The position numbers were made by a program, and so were the translations under genes. Positions 1 to 6,233 of a stretch of 7,798 nt of DNA are shown here, piece after piece. The stretch spans positions 1-7,798 of the forward strand of contig JAVBKU010000034.1 in NCBI GenBank assembly GCA_031553875.1, read 5' to 3'. This stretch comes from JAVBKU01 sp031553875 (GTDB lineage Bacteria; Bacteroidota; Bacteroidia; Bacteroidales; Rikenellaceae). The notes beneath the pieces are model-generated. The model worked only from the letters and a program-made list of their open reading frames with translations. It did not search any database and was not told the origin of the DNA. How positions within the stretch are numbered: the stretch's first letter is position 1; each line of letters begins with the position of its first letter.

Positions 1-80
1 GGTTGCGGGCTCCTGCTGGGGGGTTGGTTAATTTTTGTTTTTATCCTCCGGCCCCCCCCACAAAATAACCCCCGCCGCCG

Positions 81-98
81 CCCCCCCCCCCCCCCCCC
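81..98. repeat. 18-base poly-C tract
   Basis: An uninterrupted run of 18 cytosines follows CCGCCG and lies 51 bases beyond the uvrA stop codon. Runs this long are rare in bacterial chromosomes. They are either slippage-prone (phase-variable) sites or sequencing and assembly errors. No open reading frame or promoter that it could switch is visible within the window, so no function is assigned. Confidence 0.85.
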
Positions 99-131
99 GA
101 CTCTGTTTTAAGGCATTTGTAGAGGTTGTCT

Positions 132-145
132 CCTCGCCTCCGAGG
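132..145. terminator. Possible short hairpin after uvrA
   Basis: The arms CCTCG (132-136) and CGAGG (141-145) form a 5-bp GC-rich stem with a 4-base loop, starting 4 bases after the uvrA stop. On the minus strand (uvrA sense) no T-run follows it. On the plus strand it is followed by TCTTTT, so it could instead stop a plus-strand transcript entering from the left. It is a weak candidate in either direction. Confidence 0.3.
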
Positions 146-149
146 TCTT

Positions 150-2987
150 TTACAGTAACTTTTTCAGAAACTCTCCCGTGACGCTCTTAGGTGCGGCGGC
201 TACCTCTTCGGGCGTGCCTTCGGCCATCACATAACCGCCTTTCTCGCCGCCCTCGGGGCCCATGTCTATCACATGGTCGCTCACCTTTATCACGTCAAGG
301 TTGTGCTCGATGACGATCACCGTATTGGATTTATCCACCAGCTTACCCAACACGTCGAGCAACACCCTCACGTCTTCGAAATGAAGCCCGGTCGTGGGTT
401 CGTCGAGGATGTACAGGGTCTGGCCCGTATCTTTCTTTGCCAGTTCCGCAGAGAGTTTTATACGCTGGCTCTCGCCGCCCGAAAGGGTGGTGCAGGGTTG
501 TCCGAGTCGCAGGTAACCGAGTCCTACGTCCTGTATGGCCTTGAGTTTGGTGTATATCGAGGGTATCGACTTGAAGAATTCGACCGATTGGTTAATGGTC
601 ATGTTCAGTACCTCGTCGATATTCTTGCCCTTGTATTTCACTTCGAGCGTTTCGCGGTTGTAGCGGTGGCCGTTGCAGCTTTTGCAGGTCACGTAGACGT
701 CGGGCAGGAAGTTCATTTCGATGGTCTGCACACCCGAGCCGCGGCACTCCTCGCATCGCCCGCCCTTCACGTTGAACGAGAAACGGCCCGCCTTGAACCC
801 GCGTATCTGGGCGTCGGGCGTCGACTCGAATAGCTTGCGGATATCGGTGAAAACGTTGGAATATGTGGCGGGATTACTCCTCGGCGTGCGGCCGATGGGA
901 CTTTGGTCGACCACCACCAGTTTGTCGACGTTCTCGATGCCGGAGATACTGTCGTGCGGCAGTGGTTGCGCGAACGAGTCGTACAGGTGACGGCTCAGTA
1001 CATGACGCAATGTCTCGTTCACGAGGCTCGACTTGCCGCTGCCGCTCACTCCGCTCACGCATATCATCTTGCCCAGGGGGAATGATACGATCACATTCTT
1101 GAGGTTGTTGCCCCGCGCCCCGTGTACGGTTATGTTTTTGCCGTTACCCTTTCGGCGTGAGGCAGGGACCTCTATCTTGCGTTTACCCGTGAGGTAATCG
1201 GCGGTGATGCTGTCCTTGGCTTTTATTATGTCTTCGTAGGAGCCTGCGGTCATAATGCTGCCGCCGCGGACGCCGGCCAGAGGGCCCACGTCAACGATAT
1301 AGTCGGCATTGCGGATCATATCTTCGTCATGCTCCACCACGATGACCGAGTTGCCGCTGTCGCGCAGCTCCTTGAGGCTGCGGATGAGCTTTATATTGTC
1401 CCTCTGGTGGAGGCCGATGCTCGGCTCGTCGAGGATGTAAAGCACGTTGACCAGCTTCGATCCTATCTGTGTGGCGAGGCGGATGCGCTGGCTCTCGCCG
1501 CCCGACAGCGATCGCGAACTACGACTCAACGACAGATATCCCAGCCCCACTTCCGCGAGGAAGCGTAGCCTCTCCCGTATCTCTTTCAGAATGTCACGTG
1601 CTATGGCTGCCTCCTTTGGGCTCAGGCGTTCTTCGAGGTCCACTAACCACTGCGAGAGCGCCGTAATGCTCATCGCCGACAGCTCGGCTATATTCTTTCC
1701 GTCGACCCGGAAGCATAGTGCCTCTTTGTTGAGACGCGTGCCGCCGCACACGGAACATGCCTGCCTGCGTACGAACTGTCCCTTCCATTTTGCCCCGTGC
1801 TTGGAGTCGGAGGTGTCCTCTTCGCGACTTTCGATATATGATATGATACCGTCCCAGTTGGCCATGTAACTGTTGTTCGCCCCAGAGGCCGAGGTGACCC
1901 TCAGCGGGTCGCTCGTGCCCTGTATTATAGCGGTCATGGCCTCTTCCGACAGCAATTCGATAGGGTCGGTGAGGGCGAAGCCATAACGCAGGCTTAAGCC
2001 CTCCATTATCGACTTCATGAAGCCGTCACTGCACTTGCCCAGGGGTACTATGCCTCCTCCGGCTATGCTCTGTTTGGGGTTGGGTATGATGCTTTTTATG
2101 TCGAATACCACCTCTTCGCCCAGGCCGTTACAGTGGGGGCAGGCCCCCTGCGGCGAGTTGAACGAGAAAGAGTGGGGAGCGGGCTCGTTGAACGAGATAC
2201 CGCTGGTGGGGCACATCAGGTGTCGGCTGTAGAAGCGTGCGGTGTCGGCGTCGTAGTCGTAGACCATCATCGTGCCGCCGCCCTGGCGCATCGCCTCGGC
2301 GAGGCTCTTCATCAGGCGGTCTGCCGACTCCTCGCCTATAAGCAGGCGGTCGACCACCAATTCGATGTTGTGTATCTTGTACCTGTCGAGCTTCAGCCCG
2401 ATGGTTATGTCCTTGATCTCGCCGTCCACACGGGCGTAGAGGTATCCTTTCTTGATAAGGCTGTCGAACAGCTCGCGGTAGTGGCCCTTACGTCCCTTGA
2501 CAAGCGGCGCCAGCAGGGCTATCTTATGCCCCTGATAACCCGTAGTGATAAGTTCCGCTATCTGCGCATCGGTATAGTGTACCATTTCCTCGCCGGTAAC
2601 TGGAGAGTAAGCGCGCGAGGCGCGGGCGTAGAGCAGGCGCAGGAAGTCGTTGATTTCGGTCACGGTGCCGACCGTAGAGCGGGGGTTCTTGTTGGTGGTC
2701 TTTTGCTCGATGGATATCACCGGACTGAGGCCCGTGATTTTGTCGACGTCGGGACGCTCCATGGTCCCGATGAACTGACGGGCGTAGATGGAGAGCGTCT
2801 CCATATAGCGCCTTTGGCCCTCGGCATAGATGGTGTCGAAGGCCAGCGACGATTTGCCCGAACCAGAAAGCCCCGTGATCACGGTGAGCGCGTCGCGGGG
2901 GATCGAAAGGTCTATGTTCTTGAGGTTGTGTACCCTCGCTCCGAATATCTCTATTGCGGTAGAGGGCTCGGTATTTTTATTTTTCAA
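150..2987 (-). CDS. uvrA: UvrA, excinuclease ABC subunit A
   Basis: This is the damage-recognition ATPase of nucleotide excision repair. UvrA dimers scan DNA in the cytoplasm and load UvrB at lesions. The 945-residue length matches the family (about 940). Visible in order are Walker A (GLSGSGKSS, 39-47), the UvrB-binding and insertion regions (about 120-400), a CxxCxGxRL module (411-418), ABC signature LSGGESQ (494-500), Walker B ILDEPSIGLH (518-527), a second Walker A (646-654), the C-terminal zinc finger Cys745/748/768/771, signature 835-841 and Walker B 860-869. The first zinc module is odd: Cys259 is followed by Ser262 where many UvrAs have a second Cys, while Cys283/286 are kept. The start is TTG. 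It is the only ATG/GTG/TTG codon between the upstream in-frame stop and residue 62, and Walker A lies before residue 62. The gene follows the transglycosylase gene by 57 bases with no promoter motif between them, so co-transcription is likely. Confidence 0.98.
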   Translation of the reverse strand: MKNKNTEPSTAIEIFGARVHNLKNIDLSIPRDALTVITGLSGSGKSSLAFDTIYAEGQRRYMETLSIYARQFIGTMERPDVDKITGLSPVISIEQKTTNKNPRSTVGTVTEINDFLRLLYARASRAYSPVTGEEMVHYTDAQIAELITTGYQGHKIALLAPLVKGRKGHYRELFDSLIKKGYLYARVDGEIKDITIGLKLDRYKIHNIELVVDRLLIGEESADRLMKSLAEAMRQGGGTMMVYDYDADTARFYSRHLMCPTSGISFNEPAPHSFSFNSPQGACPHCNGLGEEVVFDIKSIIPNPKQSIAGGGIVPLGKCSDGFMKSIMEGLSLRYGFALTDPIELLSEEAMTAIIQGTSDPLRVTSASGANNSYMANWDGIISYIESREEDTSDSKHGAKWKGQFVRRQACSVCGGTRLNKEALCFRVDGKNIAELSAMSITALSQWLVDLEERLSPKEAAIARDILKEIRERLRFLAEVGLGYLSLSRSSRSLSGGESQRIRLATQIGSKLVNVLYILDEPSIGLHQRDNIKLIRSLKELRDSGNSVIVVEHDEDMIRNADYIVDVGPLAGVRGGSIMTAGSYEDIIKAKDSITADYLTGKRKIEVPASRRKGNGKNITVHGARGNNLKNVIVSFPLGKMICVSGVSGSGKSSLVNETLRHVLSRHLYDSFAQPLPHDSISGIENVDKLVVVDQSPIGRTPRSNPATYSNVFTDIRKLFESTPDAQIRGFKAGRFSFNVKGGRCEECRGSGVQTIEMNFLPDVYVTCKSCNGHRYNRETLEVKYKGKNIDEVLNMTINQSVEFFKSIPSIYTKLKAIQDVGLGYLRLGQPCTTLSGGESQRIKLSAELAKKDTGQTLYILDEPTTGLHFEDVRVLLDVLGKLVDKSNTVIVIEHNLDVIKVSDHVIDMGPEGGEKGGYVMAEGTPEEVAAAPKSVTGEFLKKLL

Positions 2988-2999
2988 GATCGAGTATTT

Positions 3000-3005
3000 C
3001 TCCTT
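3000..3005 (-). promoter_or_regulatory. Shine-Dalgarno-like AAGGAG before uvrA
   Basis: AAGGAG on the minus strand lies 12 bases before the TTG start of uvrA. The spacing is longer than the usual 5-9 bases. Bacteroidota rely little on Shine-Dalgarno pairing, so its contribution is uncertain. It is the only such motif in the 57-base gap and agrees with the TTG start. Confidence 0.4.
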
Positions 3006-3044
3006 GTGTTGTAATGGGGCGGCGTTAGAGTTATGACACGGAGG

Positions 3045-3953
3045 TTACTTGTCGCGGAAGCCCTTACCGGGGATTTTCACAATGTAGCAACTGCCATTTT
3101 TGTTATCGCATTCATAGGTGCGTATCCATTGGTTCACTTCGCGCAGCATTTTGTACGTCGAGCCGTATTTCTTGGCCACCGCCGACCAATCTATCTGTTT
3201 GTCCGATACCGGTACTTCGGTATATTCGGTCAGGGGGTGGTATCCCTCTCCGGGAGCGATATCGAAGCCGTAGGCCTGCGGATCCTGACATATGACCTTG
3301 AACGAGAGTATGCGGAACATGTAGCGCAGGGTCTCCTCGGGCAGGAACATGTCGTAGTAGTTATCCACCATCTGCTTACATTTCCTCTTGTCTACCCCCA
3401 CCACGCCCAGGTTGTACGAGGCGGCTGCCATGGTCCAGTTGCCGAACTTTTCGTAGGAGGCCTTGAGATAGGTGCAGGCCACCTCGGTGCTCTTCTCTAC
3501 GTCGAAACGCTGGTCTATCTCGTCATTCACGATCAGGCCGTATTCCCGGCCCACCGAGGGCATGATCTGCCACAGTCCGGCCGCTTTCATGTTGCTCTGG
3601 GCGTTGGGATTGAGCCCGCTCTCCGCCATACATAGATACTTGAAGTCGTCGGGTATACCGTTACGCTTGAGTATGGGCTCGATCACGGGGAAGTAACGCG
3701 ACATATTGAGCAAACAAAGCATGGTGCGCGTGTGCATATACTGCGTGGTGATAAGCTCCCGGATGAGGCTCTCGCGTGTGTCGTAGTTGTAGAGGGGTAC
3801 GGCTTCGCCCGCGAAGGAGAGGGTCTGCGGCACTGGAGGTATGGACACCTTCTGGGGTTGTTCGTAGCTTGCCGAGGGGTAGCCCTGGGCGTGTACAGAG
3901 GCGGCCGAGAGCAGGAATATAGCCGCTAAAGGGAGTATGTTTTTAATCTTCAT
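3045..3953 (-). CDS. Secreted lytic transglycosylase, MltD-like (SLT family)
   Basis: The product is predicted to cleave the MurNAc-GlcNAc bonds of peptidoglycan, leaving 1,6-anhydro ends, in the periplasm. The 302-residue protein begins with a signal peptide: a basic start, a hydrophobic core (about 6-19) and a likely cut after VHA at residue 22. No lipobox Cys is present. The SLT catalytic domain spans about 90-215, with the catalytic Glu in MAESGLNP (Glu111), GLWQIMPS (126-133) and AASYNLG (177-183). The C-terminal part (about 244-298) resembles a degenerate LysM segment of the type seen in Bacteroidales homologues. The ATG at 3953 was chosen because it starts the signal peptide. A TTG 24 bases upstream lies inside the promoter motif and is rejected. 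The gene is first in a probable unit with uvrA. Substrate preference cannot be read from the sequence. Confidence 0.93.
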   Translation of the reverse strand: MKIKNILPLAAIFLLSAASVHAQGYPSASYEQPQKVSIPPVPQTLSFAGEAVPLYNYDTRESLIRELITTQYMHTRTMLCLLNMSRYFPVIEPILKRNGIPDDFKYLCMAESGLNPNAQSNMKAAGLWQIMPSVGREYGLIVNDEIDQRFDVEKSTEVACTYLKASYEKFGNWTMAAASYNLGVVGVDKRKCKQMVDNYYDMFLPEETLRYMFRILSFKVICQDPQAYGFDIAPGEGYHPLTEYTEVPVSDKQIDWSAVAKKYGSTYKMLREVNQWIRTYECDNKNGSCYIVKIPGKGFRDK

Positions 3954-3974
3954 AGTCGTCGGGATCGAAACGTG

Positions 3975-3982
3975 CAAATTTA
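3975..3982 (-). promoter_or_regulatory. Bacteroidota -7 promoter element, transglycosylase-uvrA unit
   Basis: TAAATTTG on the minus strand matches the phylum's -7 consensus TAnnTTTG exactly, within CGTAAATTTGC. It ends 21 bases before the ATG at 3953, which implies a short leader of roughly 15 bases. A clear -33 box is not visible. It lies back to back with the S1 gene promoter. Confidence 0.65.
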
Positions 3983-4135
3983 CGAAAATTTATCATTATG
4001 AACTAACGTTTTAAACTCACTTAATCGTGTGTCCGGATATACTTTGATGGAAATATAGCCTGTAAGCTGCGCAGGTTGCAGATAGTCGGGCGGAGCGAAA
4101 AAACGGTCCGGTGTATAATTACCGAAATAAAAGCG

Positions 4136-4143
4136 TAAATTTG
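4136..4143 (+). promoter_or_regulatory. Bacteroidota -7 promoter element, S1 RNA-binding gene
   Basis: TAAATTTG fits TAnnTTTG and ends 18 bases before the ATG at 4162. It lies inside the possible GTG-initiated N-terminal extension (from 4111), which argues that the extension is not translated. The surrounding 11 bases (CGTAAATTTGC) are identical to those of the divergent transglycosylase promoter. The -33 region is not recognisable. Confidence 0.65.
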
Positions 4144-4161
4144 CCCCATAATATTACGATC

Positions 4162-4992
4162 ATGCTTTCAGCCGGCCACTATTACACCCTTCGCGTTGCG
4201 CGCGTTTCCGACTTCGGTCTTTTCCTTGCAGATGCCGACGGCGACGAGGTGTTGCTTCCCAACCGCTATGTATCGCTCGAGAACAAGGTCGACGATATGC
4301 TCGACGTGTTTGTCTACCTCGACTCCGAGGAGCGTATCGTGGCCACTACCGACCGCCCTTTGGCCAAGGTGGGCGACGTGGTTTCGCTAAAGGTGATGGA
4401 CATTACCGCCCACGGCGCCTTCCTCGACTGGGGCCTTCCCAAGCAGCTTTTCGTGCCCAACAGCAACCAGACCGAACGCATGGAGGTGGGGCAGTATTAC
4501 CCCGTCTACATATATAACGACAATGTCACGGGCCGTGTTGTGGCTACCATGCGTCTTCGCGGAGCGGTCAGTAACGACACCCTCACCGTGCAGCCCAAAG
4601 AGGAGGTGGAGATAATAATCGCGGAGCCAAATCCTCTGGGATTCAGGGTTATCGTCAATGGCAAACACTGGGGAATGATCTACCGCAACCAGATATTCCG
4701 TGACATATACCTGGGCGATACGATGAAAGCCTACGTAGCCAAGATAACCGATGAAAATCGCCTGGATATAAGCCTGCAACAGCAGGGATACGACGAGGTG
4801 AAGCGCTCGGCCGACACGCTTTTAGAGCTTATCCGCTCGCACGGTGGTGTCCTGCCTCTATGTGACGACAGCTCGCCCGAGGAGATAACCAGCCTCACCA
4901 ATATGAGCAAGAAGACCTTCAAACGCATCGTGGGCTACCTGATGAAACAGGGAGTGATCGTGATGGAGGAGGGGAGGATAAGGTTGAAATAA
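4162..4992 (+). CDS. S1-domain RNA-binding protein, CvfB/YitL family
   Basis: The 276-residue protein has the CvfB architecture: tandem S1-type OB folds at about 3-62, 66-131 and 145-207, then a C-terminal winged-helix segment (about 215-276). S1 features include the turn DFGLFL (17-22) and DITAHGAFLDWG (80-91), which is followed by the strand KQLFVPN. The third, more divergent S1 unit ends in DENRLDISLQQ (197-207). The family binds RNA. In Staphylococcus and Bacillus it affects virulence-gene or RNA metabolism, but its role in Bacteroidota is not established. The ATG at 4162 was chosen over GTG 4111 because the -7 promoter element lies between them and the fold begins at residue 3. It is monocistronic, with its own promoter and a strong terminator at 5014-5051. 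A cytoplasmic location is inferred from the lack of a signal or membrane segment. Confidence 0.9.
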   Translation: MLSAGHYYTLRVARVSDFGLFLADADGDEVLLPNRYVSLENKVDDMLDVFVYLDSEERIVATTDRPLAKVGDVVSLKVMDITAHGAFLDWGLPKQLFVPNSNQTERMEVGQYYPVYIYNDNVTGRVVATMRLRGAVSNDTLTVQPKEEVEIIIAEPNPLGFRVIVNGKHWGMIYRNQIFRDIYLGDTMKAYVAKITDENRLDISLQQQGYDEVKRSADTLLELIRSHGGVLPLCDDSSPEEITSLTNMSKKTFKRIVGYLMKQGVIVMEEGRIRLK

Positions 4993-5013
4993 TAATTTCT
5001 GCTACCATTCACT

Positions 5014-5051
5014 GATGGCCGGGGCGTATACGTTCCGGCCATCGCTATTTT
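5014..5051 (+). terminator. Rho-independent terminator of the S1 gene
   Basis: GATGGCCGG (5014-5022) pairs perfectly with CCGGCCATC (5035-5043) around a 12-base loop that contains the palindrome CGTATACG. A T-rich tail (CTATTTTA) follows. It starts 21 bases after the stop codon and points in the same direction as the gene. Confidence 0.75.
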
Positions 5052-5080
5052 AGTATGTCAGTATCCGATAACTTATAGAT

Positions 5081-5152
5081 CCTTGCCGTAGCCCCATCCC
5101 CCCGAGGCACTCCGTGCCTGGGCCCACGGCAGGGGTTGACGAAAGTAACCCC
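5081..5152. other. Structured intergenic block between two terminators
   Basis: Several inverted repeats overlap here. An outer stem pairs CCTTGCCGT (5081-5089) with ACGGCAGGG (5126-5134), including one G-T pair. Inside it, AGGCAC (5105-5110) pairs with GTGCCT (5114-5119), extended by CCC/GGG. GGGGTT (5132-5137) can pair with AACCCC (5147-5152), which would compete for the end of the outer stem. There is no ORF and no clear promoter. It may be an intergenic repeat or a small structured RNA; the transcribed strand is unknown. Confidence 0.5.
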
Positions 5153-5187
5153 AAAATAAGGCGGCCTGTGTTTTTGCACAGGCCGCC
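5153..5187 (-). terminator. Terminator of purU
   Basis: GGCGGCCTGTG (5160-5170) pairs over 11 bp with CACAGGCCGCC (5177-5187) around a 6-base loop. On the minus strand the stem is followed by the T-rich TTATTTT, so it fits best as the terminator of purU, 40 bases past its stop. The plus side lacks an immediate T-run, although it could still act as a backup for read-through from the S1 gene. Confidence 0.75.
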
Positions 5188-5227
5188 AAGGCAATTCGTA
5201 TTCTTCAAAAAAGATACGAAAAGAACC

Positions 5228-6103
5228 TTACGAAAAAATCACCGTCTTATTCTTGTAAGTCAGTATCTTGCGCTGTATGTGTTTCTCCACGGCGTGCGAG
5301 AGCACCAGTTTCTCGAGGTCCTGCCCTTTGTAAACAAGGTTCTTGACCGAATCTCTGTGCGAAATACGTGTGATGTCCTGCTCGATGATAGGCCCCGCGT
5401 CGAGGTCTGTGGTCACATAATGGCTCGTTGCTCCAATGAGTTTCACGCCCCTGTCATATGCCGCGTGGTAGGGTTTAGCGCCCATAAATGCGGGCAGGAA
5501 CGAGTGGTGGATATTGATGATGCGGTTGGGGAAGTTACCTATAAATTCCTCCGAAAGGATCTGCATGTAGCGGGCCAGCACCACGAAATCCACACCCTTT
5601 TCCTTTAACAGGTTAAGCGTGTGTTGCTCCTGTTCGCGTTTGTTTTCCGGCGTGACAGGTATATGGTGATATTCGATGCCGAAACGCTCGGCCACGTTGG
5701 CCAGATCGGGATGGTTGCTTATTATCACAGGGATAGCGACGTTCCACTCGCCGGCGGTGTAGCGGGCGAGAATGTCGTAGAGGCAGTGCGACATCTTCGA
5801 CACGAAGATGGCCATCTTGGGCATGTAGTCGTTGAAATAGAGGCGGAAATACATGTTGTATTTCTGGGCGTAGAGCCTGTCGAACATGTCGTGCAGATCC
5901 TCTTTGAGTATGGAAAAATTTTCCAATTCCCACTCCACGCGCATGAAGAAGACGTTCTCCTGCAGGTCGACGTGCTGGTCGAGGTATATGATGTTGCCGC
6001 CGTTGATGTTGATGAAGCGGGTCATGGTGGCGAGGATACCCTGCCTGTCGGGGCAGTGCATCAGAAGTATCGCCGTTGGTTTCGAGGTTTCGAATTTTGT
6101 CAT
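5228..6103 (-). CDS. purU: Formyltetrahydrofolate deformylase PurU
   Basis: PurU hydrolyses 10-formyltetrahydrofolate to formate and tetrahydrofolate. It balances one-carbon pools and supplies formate for purine synthesis by PurT. The 291-residue protein has the family layout: an N-terminal ACT domain (about 10-88, with CPDRQGILATMTRFI at 17-31), then a formyltransferase-type hydrolase domain (about 94-275). The catalytic triad is present: Asn197 and His199 in INIHHSFLPAF, and Asp235 in DLDAGPII. The run GAKPYHAAYDRGVKLIGA closely matches E. coli PurU. His200, where PurN transformylases have Pro, separates it from PurN. The ATG at 6103 was chosen because it gives the normal N-terminus; a GTG 48 bases upstream would add an unconserved tail. 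The gene is monocistronic, convergent with the S1 gene and divergent from the oxidoreductase. Glycine/methionine control, known in E. coli through the ACT domain, is possible here. Confidence 0.97.
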   Translation of the reverse strand: MTKFETSKPTAILLMHCPDRQGILATMTRFININGGNIIYLDQHVDLQENVFFMRVEWELENFSILKEDLHDMFDRLYAQKYNMYFRLYFNDYMPKMAIFVSKMSHCLYDILARYTAGEWNVAIPVIISNHPDLANVAERFGIEYHHIPVTPENKREQEQHTLNLLKEKGVDFVVLARYMQILSEEFIGNFPNRIINIHHSFLPAFMGAKPYHAAYDRGVKLIGATSHYVTTDLDAGPIIEQDITRISHRDSVKNLVYKGQDLEKLVLSHAVEKHIQRKILTYKNKTVIFS

Positions 6104-6167
6104 CGCGGAAAGTATTTTCGTGGCTGCGCCGGAGTTCCGAGTCACATCCACGGGGCATTACGAGCGG

Positions 6168-6175
6168 TAAAATTA
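6168..6175 (-). promoter_or_regulatory. Tentative -7 element for purU
   Basis: TAATTTTA on the minus strand matches TAnnTTTG at all but the last position and lies 64 bases before the purU ATG. A TTTG sits 12 bases further upstream (6188-6191), too close for the usual -33 spacing. This is a weak candidate, listed because no better motif is visible in the gap. Confidence 0.25.
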
Positions 6176-6197
6176 TGAAAAATATGGCAAATCTTTC

Positions 6198-6205
6198 TAT
6201 CTTTA
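6198..6205 (+). promoter_or_regulatory. Probable -7 element for the oxidoreductase
   Basis: TATCTTTA matches the TAnnTTTG consensus at all but the last base and ends 28 bases before the ATG at 6234. Its position resembles the stronger -7 elements at 3975 and 4136. No -33 motif is evident. Confidence 0.4.
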
Positions 6206-6233
6206 CCCTCATAAAATCAATACATCCCCACGC

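Larger units (their letters stand above)
1..149. other. Low-complexity gene-free left edge
   Basis: No coding sequence is visible. The first 100 bases are dominated by homopolymers: G and T runs near 18-50, eight Cs at 52-59, then CCG repeats leading into an 18-base C run. This composition differs sharply from the rest of the window, which is balanced coding DNA. It may be a degraded contig end, or a genuine C-tract next to the uvrA 3' end. From about 100 onward the sequence looks normal again. Confidence 0.6.

Noticed and set aside
2133..3014. 293-codon plus-strand frame opposite uvrA
   Set aside because: It lies entirely antisense to the strongly supported uvrA, has no recognisable motif and no promoter motif; such shadows are expected opposite GC-rich genes.
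3033..3635. 200-codon plus-strand frame opposite the transglycosylase
   Set aside because: It is antisense to a gene with signal peptide and catalytic motifs, and its own translation has no domain signature.
4111..4161. N-terminal extension of the S1 protein from GTG 4111
   Set aside because: The -7 promoter element at 4136-4143 lies inside it, and the S1 fold begins directly after the ATG at 4162.
5114..5608. 164-codon plus-strand frame opposite the 3' half of purU
   Set aside because: It runs through the purU terminator hairpin and antisense to the catalytic domain, with no recognisable product.
6104..6151. 16-residue extension of PurU from GTG 6151
   Set aside because: The added residues are not part of the ACT domain, and the ATG at 6103 gives the usual family N-terminus.
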